Source: Nocardia blacklockiae (GTDB lineage: Bacteria > Actinomycetota > Actinomycetes > Mycobacteriales > Mycobacteriaceae). From it: a stretch of DNA of 64,000 nt. This document shows, one piece after another, positions 8,259 through 16,822 of the stretch. The position numbers and the translations under genes are program-made. The stretch lies in the NCBI RefSeq assembly GCF_015477355.1, contig NZ_JADLRJ010000004.1, positions 620,001 to 684,000 on the forward strand, in the 5' to 3' direction. Under the pieces are notes generated by a model that was not told where the DNA came from, made no database searches, and worked only from the letters and a program-made list of their open reading frames with translations. Numbering within the stretch: position 1 is the stretch's first letter; the number at the start of each line of letters is the position of its first letter.

Positions 8259-9512
8259 ATGGCAGACAGGGAATTCGATCTCGTGCTCTTCGGCGCGACC
8301 GGTTTCGTCGGCAGGCTCACCGCGCAGTATCTGGCGAGCGCCGCACCGGCCGGGGCACGGATCGCCCTGGCGGGCCGCTCCCCGGAGAAGCTGACCCAGA
8401 TCCGCGACGGGCTGGGCCCGGCCGCGGCGGAATGGCCGCTGCTGGTGGCGGATTCGACCGACCAGTGCGCGCTGGACCAGCTGGCCGCTCGGACCAGGGT
8501 GGTCGTCACGACCGTCGGCCCGTACCTGCGCTACGGGCTGCCGCTGGCGCAGGCGTGCGCCCAGGCCGGCACCCACTACGCCGACCTCACCGGCGAGCCG
8601 CTGTTCATCCGCGAGTGCATCGACCGGTTCCACGACCAGGCGGTGGCCAGCGGCGCGAAGATCGTGAATTCCTGTGGCTACGACTCGGTTCCGTCCGATC
8701 TGAGCGTGTACCGGCTGTACCGGCGCACGGTCGAGGACAACACCGGCGAGCTGACCGACACCACCCTCGTCGCCTGGCTCAAGGGCGGCGCCAGCGGCGG
8801 CACGATCGACAGCGGGCGCGCCATGATGGAGGCCGTCGCCGCCGATCCGGCCAAGGGCGCGGTGCTGTCGCACCCGTATTCGCTGAGCCCGGACAAGTCG
8901 CTGGACCCCGATGTCGGGCGGCAGACCGACCAGGCGCTGGCCCGCGCGTCCAGCATCGACCCGAGCCTCGACGGCTGGGTGGCCACCTTCGTGATGGCCG
9001 CGCACAACACCAAGATCGTGCGGCGCAGCAACGGCCTGCTGGGCTGGGTGTACGGCAAGAACTTCCGCTATCGCGAGGTGATGAGCGCCGGTAAGTCGGC
9101 CGCCGCGCCGCTGGTCGCGGCGGGCATCGCCGGCGGCATCGTGGCGGGCCTGGCGACCGGGGCGCTGCTGTCGCGGGTGTCGGTGGGGCGGCGGCTGCTC
9201 GACCGGGTGCTGCCCAAGCCGGGCACCGGCCCGGGCGAGGAGGCCCGGCGCAACGGCTGGTTCACCATGAAGACCTTCGCGCACACCACCTCCGGCGCGA
9301 AGTACGTCTGCACCTTCGCGGGGCAGGGCGACCCGGGCTACCAGGCCACGGCGGTGCTGCTCGGCGAGTCCGGGCTGAGCCTGGCGTTCGACGAATTGCC
9401 CGAGGGCGGTGGCATTCTCACCCCGGCCGCGGCGATGGGCGACCCGCTCACCGAGCGACTACGCCGGGCCGGCATGACCATCGAGGTGGAGCGGGCGGGA
9501 GCGGCCGAGTGA
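8259..9512 (+). CDS. Saccharopine-dehydrogenase-like NADP-binding reductase
   Basis: 417 residues starting at ATG 8259 behind AGGGGA. The N-terminal Rossmann motif GATGFVGRL binds NAD(P). Sequence blocks such as YADLTGE and NSCGYDSVPSDL match the actinobacterial group that includes the M. tuberculosis trans-acting enoyl reductase Rv2953 and its homologue Rv2449c. The Rv2953-type enzymes reduce polyketide intermediates for phthiocerol lipids; which lipid is involved here is unknown. A hydrophobic segment (VAAGIAGGIVAGLATGALL) lies near residues 284-302. The stop overlaps the next start (GTGA). Confidence 0.82.
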   Translation: MADREFDLVLFGATGFVGRLTAQYLASAAPAGARIALAGRSPEKLTQIRDGLGPAAAEWPLLVADSTDQCALDQLAARTRVVVTTVGPYLRYGLPLAQACAQAGTHYADLTGEPLFIRECIDRFHDQAVASGAKIVNSCGYDSVPSDLSVYRLYRRTVEDNTGELTDTTLVAWLKGGASGGTIDSGRAMMEAVAADPAKGAVLSHPYSLSPDKSLDPDVGRQTDQALARASSIDPSLDGWVATFVMAAHNTKIVRRSNGLLGWVYGKNFRYREVMSAGKSAAAPLVAAGIAGGIVAGLATGALLSRVSVGRRLLDRVLPKPGTGPGEEARRNGWFTMKTFAHTTSGAKYVCTFAGQGDPGYQATAVLLGESGLSLAFDELPEGGGILTPAAAMGDPLTERLRRAGMTIEVERAGAAE

Positions 9513-10141
9513 ACTTCGCGCGACGCACCATGAACCACCCGGCCTTCGCGCTGGCCTACGAGCGCGCGTGGCGGCCGACCAGCTTCTTCGTGGCCACCGG
9601 CCGCACCATGCAGGCCGACCGCCGCGACGCCGTGCGCACCCTGCGCCTGCGCGGCGACCGCAAGGTGCTCGACATCGCCTGCGGCCCCGGCAATTTCACC
9701 CGGTATCTCAGTGAGCACCTGACCGGCGACGGCTACGCGGTCGGCATCGACTTCTCGGTGCCCATGCTGCGGCGGGCCCTGGCCGACAATCGCGGACCGC
9801 GAGCCGGGTACGTGCGCGGCGACGCCCGGCGGCTGCCGTTCCCCGACGAGAGTTTCGACGCCGTCTGCTGTTTCGGCGCGCTGTACCTGATCCCGGACCC
9901 GATGGTGGCGGCCCGCGAGATGATCCGGGTGCTCGCCCCGGGCGGCCGGATCGCGATCAGCACCAGCCACCGCGACGACACCTGGTTCGGCCGGGTCAGC
10001 ACCGCCATCGGCGGCGCGGGCGGCCTGCGCGTCTTCGACACCGACACCTTCCCGCGGCTGTTCGCCCAGCAGGGCCTGGTGGAGATCGAGCAGCAGGTGC
10101 ACGGGCTGATGCAGTACGTCAGCGCCACCCGGCCGCACTGA
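9509..10141 (+). CDS. SAM-dependent class I methyltransferase
   Basis: 210 residues with motif I VLDIACGPGNF near residues 53-63, motif II region VGIDFSVPML, and the post-motif segment LPFPDESFDAVCCFGALY, the UbiE/Methyltransf_11 layout. The GTG start overlaps the reductase stop by 4 bp, so the two enzymes are translationally coupled and probably act on the same lipid or quinone-like substrate. Substrate not recognisable. Confidence 0.85.
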   Translation: MNFARRTMNHPAFALAYERAWRPTSFFVATGRTMQADRRDAVRTLRLRGDRKVLDIACGPGNFTRYLSEHLTGDGYAVGIDFSVPMLRRALADNRGPRAGYVRGDARRLPFPDESFDAVCCFGALYLIPDPMVAAREMIRVLAPGGRIAISTSHRDDTWFGRVSTAIGGAGGLRVFDTDTFPRLFAQQGLVEIEQQVHGLMQYVSATRPH

Positions 10142-10424
10142 GCCGCGCCCGACCGGCACCGTCCCGGCGTCACATATGCGCCACGCGAAGGCGGTTCCCC
10201 TGTGCGGGCGGGCGGGTCCTCCCCGCTCGCGCCGTCTTCCTCGTCTTCCGGACCGCACCGCGCGGCCTCGACGCGGCATTCGGAAATTCGCTCGCCGCAA
10301 CGGCTTTCACAAGCCCGCGCGGGGAATGGTGTGCCGCGTCACAATCTCGAACCGCGTCCCGGCTGGCTACTCTCCGGTAATGTCCCGATTCGGACAGGTG
10401 GGTGCGCGGAAGGGGGATCGACGG
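10142..10424. other. Intergenic region before the ESX-associated genes
   Basis: About 280 bp without a supported gene. It would hold the promoter for the three-gene ESX-associated operon. An ATG at 10380 is in frame with the first gene and could extend it by 15 residues, but it lacks a ribosome site. Confidence 0.5.
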
Positions 10425-10802
10425 GTGGGTGTACCGGATACCGGACAGCAGGCCGCCCGCGAGTTGTATGCCGCGGCAACGGGTTCCGACTTCGAGATCG
10501 CCGAGGACGTGGCGCGCAATCTGGCCGCCGCCTGCGATCGGCTCGTCGAGGAACTGCAGCGGGTCGGCGCGACCGAACACCAGCTGACCACCGTGACCGG
10601 CTTCGCCGACCTGCCCTCGGGGCGTCAGCTCGCGCGCGGGTTCAGCGGCAAGGGCCGCGAATTCCTCGACACCGTGCTCGCCTTCCAGGAGACGGCGCTG
10701 CTGTTCAAGGCCGCCTACCTGGCCGCGGGCAAGCATTTCGCCGAGGCCGAGGCCGCCAACCGCGCGGCCCTGGAACTGGTTGCCCGCCCGGAGGATCGGT
10801 GA
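10425..10802 (+). CDS. Small helical protein, first of an ESX-associated trio
   Basis: 125 residues, nearly all predicted helix, Ala-rich, with no signal peptide. GTG 10425 is placed behind AAGGGGG at 8 bp spacing. It overlaps the next gene (GTGA) and sits two genes before an espG homologue, so by position and size it resembles the PE-like or WXG100-like partners of type VII secretion, although I see no WxG motif. Function is inferred from context only. Confidence 0.65.
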   Translation: MGVPDTGQQAARELYAAATGSDFEIAEDVARNLAAACDRLVEELQRVGATEHQLTTVTGFADLPSGRQLARGFSGKGREFLDTVLAFQETALLFKAAYLAAGKHFAEAEAANRAALELVARPEDR

Positions 10803-11413
10803 CCGCGGACGAGCGCGCCGTGACGTCCGGCGACCCGCCCTTATCGCCCGCCTTCGATCCCCCCTACGTCCCCGATCGCGAGGTCTTCGGCGCGCTCGAC
10901 CACCAGGAGATCTGGCACCTGGTGCACGAGGCCCTCGACCCGGGCGCGCTGGGCCAGGCGGCCGACGCCTGGCAGCGCAACGCCGAACTCGTCGGCGATG
11001 CCTTCCGCGCCTTCGCCGACAGTACGAACGCGGAGTTCGCGCGCTGGTCCGGTCAGGCCCGCGACGCCGCGGTGCGGGCCACCCTGGATCTCGTCGCCCG
11101 CGGCGGCGCGGTGGCCGAGAGCTGCGCGGCCGTGCAGCGGTTGCTGGAGGCCGATGCCGAAGCCGCCCAAGCCATCCGCGACGCGCTCCCGCCGCCGCCA
11201 CCGCCCTATCAGCCGCTGGACGACCCGGCCGCCGAGGTCGTGCACGGCGGCCGGCGACGAATGGAATACGACGTGCGGGCGGCGGCCGCCCTGGCCGACG
11301 CCCGCGACGTACTCGCCTACGTCTACAACCCGACCCTGCCCGCGTCCGGGGATCGCGTACCCCGATTCGCACCGGCGCCACCCGGGCCCGGCTCGAGCGG
11401 GGGTCGCCAGTAG
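10799..11413 (+). CDS. PPE/WXG-like type VII secretion substrate candidate
   Basis: 204 residues. The central part is helical (about 35-120) with ALGQAADAWQRNAELVGDAF followed by a paired helix, reminiscent of a PPE or WXG100 helical hairpin. The sequence then becomes proline-rich (PPPPPPYQPL) and ends in a Gly/Pro/Ser tail. GTG 10799 overlaps the upstream stop and its own stop overlaps the espG start. I infer a secreted partner of the EspG-like chaperone; a clear PPE signature is not seen. Confidence 0.65.
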   Translation: MTADERAVTSGDPPLSPAFDPPYVPDREVFGALDHQEIWHLVHEALDPGALGQAADAWQRNAELVGDAFRAFADSTNAEFARWSGQARDAAVRATLDLVARGGAVAESCAAVQRLLEADAEAAQAIRDALPPPPPPYQPLDDPAAEVVHGGRRRMEYDVRAAAALADARDVLAYVYNPTLPASGDRVPRFAPAPPGPGSSGGRQ

Positions 11414-12132
11414 TGAAATGGGTGCTGACCCCGGACGAGTTCACGCACGTCTGGGCTACCGAGACCGGTCTGGACCGGCGTCCTTACCCCGTAAATATGA
11501 TGCCGGCGGCGACCGCCCGCACCGAATCCGAGTACGCCGCACTGGGTTTGCGGCACCGCTACGCCCGCAACACCGACCCGGATCTGACCGCGGCCCTGAT
11601 GCTGTGCGCGCGCACCGACGCCACCACCGTCACCCTCACCGGTCAGCGCTCCGGCACCACCGACCCGGACCGGCCCGAGCGCATCCTCGCCTTCGCCGCG
11701 GTCGTGCACCACCACGCCGGCATCCTCGTCGCGGGCCCCGACACCGTGACCGTCACGGTCTGCCACGCCCGCGCCCTGGGCGCGAAACTGGTCGAGGTGA
11801 TCGGTTCGGCGCCGCCCGGGCGACAGGCCGCGATGCGCGAGCCGCAGGACGAGGTGCTCAAACCCGACCCGCCGCCCCCGTTCGACGCCAACGGCCGCCA
11901 CGGCGCGGCCCGCTTCCGCCGCAAGCTGCGCGAACCGGTGGACGCGCGCGGTTTCATCACCGTCAGCGTCGCCCCCGACAACCCCATGTCGCCGCCCACC
12001 CGCCACCGCACCTGGCTGGATTTCAGCGGCGACGGCCGCTATCTGCTGACGACCGCGGCCGATCTGGTGCTGACCCCGGTCTCCGACACCGACCTCGCCG
12101 CCCAGCTGATGAAGCTGGCCGGCATCCACTGA
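11413..12132 (+). CDS. ESX secretion-associated chaperone, EspG family
   Basis: 239 residues. The N-terminus WVLTPDEFTHVWATETGLD, followed by RPYPV, is the typical opening of EspG proteins, the cytosolic chaperones that bind PE-PPE pairs and deliver them to a type VII secretion system. GTG 11413 overlaps the TAG of the preceding gene. No EccA-E, MycP or EsxA/B genes lie nearby, so this is an orphan EspG module that must work with an ESX system encoded elsewhere. Confidence 0.85.
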   Translation: MKWVLTPDEFTHVWATETGLDRRPYPVNMMPAATARTESEYAALGLRHRYARNTDPDLTAALMLCARTDATTVTLTGQRSGTTDPDRPERILAFAAVVHHHAGILVAGPDTVTVTVCHARALGAKLVEVIGSAPPGRQAAMREPQDEVLKPDPPPPFDANGRHGAARFRRKLREPVDARGFITVSVAPDNPMSPPTRHRTWLDFSGDGRYLLTTAADLVLTPVSDTDLAAQLMKLAGIH

Positions 12133-12184
12133 CGCGGGCCGCGCCTCGACGCATTCCCGGCGCGAGCGGCCATACTGCACTGTT

Positions 12185-13033
12185 ATGGCGAAATCCCCGT
12201 GGTCCACCCCGGTCACCGAGGCACTGCGCGCCGACGGCATCGAATTGAGCGCGCTCGACACCTCGGCCACGCCCGGCTTCGAAGGCGACAAGAAGATCGG
12301 CGCGGCGTTGCTGGCACAGCGCGCCGAGGTGCTGTCGGACCTGCAGGAGAAGCTCTTCGCGAACGGCCGCTCCGGCGATACCCGCAGCGTGCTGCTGGTG
12401 TTGCAGGGCATGGACACGGCCGGCAAGGGCGGCATCGTGCGCCACGTCATCGGCTCGGTGGACCCGCAGGGCGTCGACCACGCCGCCTTCGGCGTGCCGA
12501 CCGCCGAGGAGAAACGCCACCACTACTTGTGGCGGATCCGCAAGCAGTTGCCGCGCGGCGGGCAGATCGGCGTGTTCGATCGGTCGCACTACGAGGACGT
12601 GCTGGTCGTCCGGGTCCACAACCTGGTGCCCGAGCAGGTGTGGAGCGAGCGCTACGACGAGATCAACGACTTCGAGCGCGAACTGGTGGACTCCGGCACC
12701 ACGCTGGTCAAGGTGGCCATGTTCGTCTCGCTGGACGAACAGAAGAAGCGGCTGGCCCAGCGCCTGGAGCGCCGCGACAAGTACTGGAAGTTCAACCCGA
12801 ACGACATCGACGAGCGCGGCTTCTGGCCCGCCTACCGCGAGGCCTACCAGGCGGTCCTGGACCGCACCTCCACCGAGCGCGCTCCCTGGTACGTACTGCC
12901 CGCCGACCGCAAGTGGTTCTCCCGGCTCGCGGTCACCGAGCTGCTGATCGACGCGCTGACCCGGCTCGACCTGGACTGGCCCGCAGCGCAATTCGACGTC
13001 GCGGAACAGCAGCGCCGGCTCGCGGCGTCCTGA
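12185..13033 (+). CDS. Polyphosphate kinase 2 family nucleotide kinase
   Basis: 282 residues with the PPK2 signature: Walker A QGMDTAGKGG at about 74-83, lid residues around RHHYLWR, and Walker B VFDRSHYEDV. Such enzymes use polyphosphate to phosphorylate nucleotides (NDP or NMP). A -10-like CATACT about 12 bp before the ATG and no ribosome site suggest a leaderless transcript. Single-domain length fits class I or III PPK2; the nucleotide preference cannot be read from sequence by eye. Confidence 0.9.
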   Translation: MAKSPWSTPVTEALRADGIELSALDTSATPGFEGDKKIGAALLAQRAEVLSDLQEKLFANGRSGDTRSVLLVLQGMDTAGKGGIVRHVIGSVDPQGVDHAAFGVPTAEEKRHHYLWRIRKQLPRGGQIGVFDRSHYEDVLVVRVHNLVPEQVWSERYDEINDFERELVDSGTTLVKVAMFVSLDEQKKRLAQRLERRDKYWKFNPNDIDERGFWPAYREAYQAVLDRTSTERAPWYVLPADRKWFSRLAVTELLIDALTRLDLDWPAAQFDVAEQQRRLAAS

Positions 13034-13199
13034 GCGGGCGCGAATCTCGGGGGTTTCTCAGGTTCACCGGCGATCATGTGGTCCGGGCGGGCCCACGCCG
13101 GTCGGGCGCCGGTGCCGCGCCCGCGCCGAGCGCGACCCGTACCATCGCAGACGGCACCGGACGGCTGTCCGCACGAAGACACAGGAAGGCGACTCGAAG

Positions 13200-13973
13200 G
13201 TGAGCAAGAATCCGCGTGGTAAGAGCCCGCTGGCATCGGTGCAGGGTGCCGATCGCACCCGGACGATCCTGATCCAGGTGGGTGTCGGGGCCGTGCTGGT
13301 CGCGCTCATCGCCGCCATCGGCATCAGCGTCGCGGTGAAGCAGGCGAAGAAGAACGACCCGGGCCCGACGCCGACGGTCGCCGCGCAGCAGGCAGCGCCG
13401 GACGCGCTCACCGCGTCGATCACCGACAACGGCGCCATCCGGATCGGCAAGCCGGGCGCCAAGGCCACCGTGCGCGTCGTCGCCGATCTGCAGTGCCCCG
13501 CCTGCCAGGCCTTCGAGCAGGCCAACGGCAAGGCCATCGAGGACGAGGTGGCCTCGGGCAAGGCCGTGGTCGAGTACAACATCATCGCCTTCCTGGACAA
13601 GATGTCCTCGGGCACGCGCTACTCCTCGCGCGGCGCCAACGCCGCCTACTGCGTGGCCGGCGCCGACCCCGCCAAGTTCCTGCCCTGGCTGACCACCATG
13701 TACCAGCAGCAGCCGCCGGAGAACGGCACCGGCCTGAGCAACGACCGGATCGTGCAGATCGCGCAGGCCGCGGGCTACACCGATCCGGCCGTCGCGGAGT
13801 GCATCACCAGCGACAAGTACGACAAGTACGTGCAGAAGGTCACCAAGGACGTGCTGGGCGAGGGCATCCAGTCCACGCCGTCGGTGTTCGTGAACGGCAC
13901 CGCGGTCAAGAGCTCGCAGGAGCTCATGCAGCCGGACGGCCTGCGCCAGACCATCGAGAACGCCGCGAAATGA
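13200..13973 (+). CDS. Membrane-anchored DsbA-like thiol oxidoreductase
   Basis: 257 residues: basic N-terminus, one transmembrane helix at about 24-47, a Pro/Ala-rich linker, then a thioredoxin-fold domain (DSBA/DSBG type) with active-site CPAC at residues 99-102. It would act outside the membrane forming or isomerising disulfides in secreted proteins. GTG 13200 is preceded by AGGAAGG. It overlaps the VKOR gene by 4 bp (ATGA), which would reoxidise it. Confidence 0.9.
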   Translation: MSKNPRGKSPLASVQGADRTRTILIQVGVGAVLVALIAAIGISVAVKQAKKNDPGPTPTVAAQQAAPDALTASITDNGAIRIGKPGAKATVRVVADLQCPACQAFEQANGKAIEDEVASGKAVVEYNIIAFLDKMSSGTRYSSRGANAAYCVAGADPAKFLPWLTTMYQQQPPENGTGLSNDRIVQIAQAAGYTDPAVAECITSDKYDKYVQKVTKDVLGEGIQSTPSVFVNGTAVKSSQELMQPDGLRQTIENAAK

Positions 13974-14527
13974 CGACGCGTTCCGCGTGGATCCTGCTGA
14001 TCGGCGGGCTCGCGGGGTGGATCGCCTCGGTCACGTTGACCGTGGAGCGGTTCAAGCTGTTCATGGATCCGGACTACAAGCCCTCGTGCAGCATCAACCC
14101 CATCCTGTCGTGCGGGTCGGTGATGGCGACCGACCAGGCCTCGGTGTTCGGCTTCCCCAATCCGCTGATCGGCGTGGTCGGCTTCTCGGTGCTGGTCACG
14201 CTGGGCGTGCTGGCCGTGGCCGGGGTCGGCCTGCCGCGCTGGATCTGGGGCGGGCTGTGGCTGGGCCTGGCGCTGGGGATCGTCTTCATCTGCTGGCTGA
14301 TCTTCCAGAGCCTGTACCGCATCAACGCGCTGTGCCCGTACTGCATGGTGGTGTGGGCGGCCACCCCGGTGCTGCTCGCGGTCGTCACCGATCAGCTGTG
14401 GAGCGGCGCGCGCGGGCCGCTGCGCGTGGTCGCGGAATGGCGCTGGACCGTCGTGGTGGTGTTCTACGCGGTGGTGCTGGTGCTGGTGTTCCTGCGGTTC
14501 CAGGACTACTGGATGTCGCTGGTCTAG
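13970..14527 (+). CDS. VKOR-family disulfide oxidase
   Basis: 185 residues with four to five hydrophobic helices. It has the paired loop cysteines Cys40 and Cys48 (CSINPILSC) and the CPYC redox motif at 122-125, as in bacterial vitamin K epoxide reductase homologues. In actinobacteria VKOR takes the place of DsbB, passing electrons from DsbA-like proteins to menaquinone. Translationally coupled to the DsbA-like gene. Its TAG stop lies in a CTAG that is also the stop of the convergent protease gene. Confidence 0.92.
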   Translation: MTTRSAWILLIGGLAGWIASVTLTVERFKLFMDPDYKPSCSINPILSCGSVMATDQASVFGFPNPLIGVVGFSVLVTLGVLAVAGVGLPRWIWGGLWLGLALGIVFICWLIFQSLYRINALCPYCMVVWAATPVLLAVVTDQLWSGARGPLRVVAEWRWTVVVVFYAVVLVLVFLRFQDYWMSLV

Positions 14528-15612
14528 TTCGGCGGGCCCGCGGCCAGCACCACGACCGCCGTGCGCTGGGTGCCGTCGGTCTCGGTCAGCACCAGGTGCA
14601 CGGAGTCGTTCGGTTTGCGTTGGTTCAGTACGGCTTTCAGCGTCTGCACGGAGGTGACCGCGCGGCCGTCGATGGCGGTGATCACCTCGCCCTCGGACAG
14701 CCCGGCGGCGTAGGCGGGCAGCCCGTACACCGCGGATTCGATGCGCGCGCCGGTGGGTTTGGCGTCCGAGGTGATCACGCCCAGCGTGGCGGTGGGGCCC
14801 ACGTGCACCGTGTCGGTCGGCATGCCCGAGCGAATCTGCCGGACCACCCCCATGGCCGTATCGATCGGCACCGCGTACCCGCTGGCCCGGCCCGCCGCCT
14901 TGGCCGCGTCGCCGGTCGCGGCGGTGACCACGCCGACCACCGCGCCGTAGCGGTCGGCGAGCGCGCCGCCGGACTGCCCCGAGGTCACCGGCGCGGCGAC
15001 CTCGACCATCCCGGTCAGCGTCTTGCGGGAGTAGTCCGCGGAATTGCGGGCCACGATGGAGGAACCCAGCGCGGTCACGGTGCCCGGCGTCGCGGTCGGT
15101 GATCCGGTGCCCCCGGCATTGCCGATCGCCAGCACCTCGTCCCCGACGCGCAGCCCGGCCGAACTGCCGATCCGGGCCACGGGCAGGTCCCGGGCATTGG
15201 TCAGCGCCAGCAGCGCGATATCGGCGTCGGAGTCGTATCCGAGCACGGTCGCGACGTACACCGCGCCGGTCCCGAGATCGCCGACGCTGATCGACTCCGC
15301 GCCCTTGACCACGTGATGGCTGGTGAGCACCTGCCCGTCGGCGCTGAGCACGATGCCCGAGCCGGCCGCGCTCGTGCCGGACGGCCGGATCGACACGTTG
15401 ATGTTGACCAGTTCCGGTTCCACGGCCGCGGCGACGGCGACCGGATCCAGCGGCGGCAGCGGCGGCCCGAGCAGGGTCGCGGTCGGGTGGCCGACGCCGA
15501 AGGCCCAGCGCGGCAGATCGCCCTGATAACCCAGAAAGGCCACCGCGACCAGGGCCACGACGAACAGCGCACCCAGCAGCCGGCCGGACCGGAACGGACG
15601 ATCGTCGTACAT
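14524..15612 (-). CDS. Membrane-anchored trypsin-like serine protease with PDZ domain
   Basis: 362 residues: one N-terminal transmembrane helix (about 11-29), trypsin-like domain with His100 (TSHHVV), Asp131 (DADIALL) and Ser214 (GQSGGAL), then a PDZ domain (about 265-355). This is HtrA/DegP-like architecture, exported, for quality control or regulated cleavage of envelope proteins. ATG 15612 follows GGCGGGAG; an upstream GTG is possible. It converges on the disulfide-forming pair with the stops sharing the palindrome CTAG. Confidence 0.9.
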   Translation of the reverse strand: MYDDRPFRSGRLLGALFVVALVAVAFLGYQGDLPRWAFGVGHPTATLLGPPLPPLDPVAVAAAVEPELVNINVSIRPSGTSAAGSGIVLSADGQVLTSHHVVKGAESISVGDLGTGAVYVATVLGYDSDADIALLALTNARDLPVARIGSSAGLRVGDEVLAIGNAGGTGSPTATPGTVTALGSSIVARNSADYSRKTLTGMVEVAAPVTSGQSGGALADRYGAVVGVVTAATGDAAKAAGRASGYAVPIDTAMGVVRQIRSGMPTDTVHVGPTATLGVITSDAKPTGARIESAVYGLPAYAAGLSEGEVITAIDGRAVTSVQTLKAVLNQRKPNDSVHLVLTETDGTQRTAVVVLAAGPPN

Positions 15613-15766
15613 GGCCACTCCCGCCTCGAACACACCCGTCGGGCCCCGGCGATTGTGTTTCTATATGTAGCAGCACGGCGGGCCGGGCGTGTCGCTTCCC
15701 GTGATACCTGTTTACCGCGACCGGGCCGTTTGCCAAAGTAAACAATGCGGGAGTAGGCATGAAAGC

Positions 15767-16822
15767 ATGACCACGACCGCTGCCGCTTATGCCGTCTCGT
15801 CGCCCGAGGGGCCGTTCACGAAGACCACGATCGAGCGCCGCGACCTGGGGCCGCACGATGTGCTGATCGACATCAAATACGCGGGCATCTGCCATTCCGA
15901 TATCCACACCGCCCGCGACGAGTGGCACGGCACCAGCTATCCGTGCGTGCCCGGCCACGAGATCGCGGGCATCGTCGCCGCGGTCGGGTCCGCGGTGACC
16001 AAGCACAAGGTCGGCGACCGGGTCGGCGTCGGCTGCATGGTCGACTCGTGCGGCGAGTGCGGGCCGTGCGTCGCGGGCGAGGAGCAGTACTGCACCCGCG
16101 ACGCCGTCATGACCTACAACACCAAGGTGCCCGAGGAGATCCAGCCCGGCGGCCACACCTTCGGCGGCTACTCCACCCAGGTGGTGGTCACCGAGCATTT
16201 CGTGCTGTCGATTCCGGAGGGCATCGGCCTCGACGTGGCCGCGCCGCTGCTGTGCGCGGGCGTCACCCTGTTCTCGCCGCTGCGGCACTGGAACGCGGGC
16301 CCGGGCAAGAAGGTCGCGATCATCGGCATGGGCGGGCTCGGGCACATCGGCGTCAAGATCGCCGCGGCGCTCGGGGCGGAGGTGACGGTGCTGAGCCACT
16401 CGCTGAGCAAGCAGGAGGACGGGCGCCGCTTCGGCGCCCACCACTACTACGCCACCAGCGAGAAGGAGACCTTCCGGCAGCTGCGCGGCGAATTCGACCT
16501 GATCCTCAACACCGTCTCCGCCGATCTCCCGATCGACCGGTACATGAAGCTGCTGAACCTCGACGGCACCCTGGTGATCCTCGGCCTGCCCGACAACGCG
16601 CTGCAGGTGAAGCCCTTCACCCTCGCCGGGTTCCGCCGCTCGCTGGCCGGCTCGATGATCGGCGGCATCCCGCAGACCCAGGAGATGCTGAACTTCTGCG
16701 CCGAGCACGGCATCGGCGCCGAGATCGAGGTCATCTCCGCCGACCGCATCGACGAGGCCTACGACCGCGTGGTCGCCAGCGACGTTCGCTACCGCTTCGT
16801 CATCGACGCCGCCACCATGTGA
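15767..16822 (+). CDS. Zinc-dependent NAD(P) alcohol dehydrogenase
   Basis: 351 residues of the medium-chain dehydrogenase superfamily: catalytic zinc ligands in GICHSD (Cys42) and GHE, structural-zinc cysteines in [15 protein letters not shown], and nucleotide-binding GMGGLGHIG. Closest recognisable group is the NADP-dependent cinnamyl-alcohol-dehydrogenase-like AdhC type (YahK, Rv3045). ATG 15767 has only a distant GGGAG; an upstream in-frame ATG at 15689 would add 26 residues with no family resemblance. The 3' end overlaps the convergent acyltransferase gene by 34 bp. Confidence 0.9.
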   Translation: MTTTAAAYAVSSPEGPFTKTTIERRDLGPHDVLIDIKYAGICHSDIHTARDEWHGTSYPCVPGHEIAGIVAAVGSAVTKHKVGDRVGVGCMVDSCGECGPCVAGEEQYCTRDAVMTYNTKVPEEIQPGGHTFGGYSTQVVVTEHFVLSIPEGIGLDVAAPLLCAGVTLFSPLRHWNAGPGKKVAIIGMGGLGHIGVKIAAALGAEVTVLSHSLSKQEDGRRFGAHHYYATSEKETFRQLRGEFDLILNTVSADLPIDRYMKLLNLDGTLVILGLPDNALQVKPFTLAGFRRSLAGSMIGGIPQTQEMLNFCAEHGIGAEIEVISADRIDEAYDRVVASDVRYRFVIDAATM

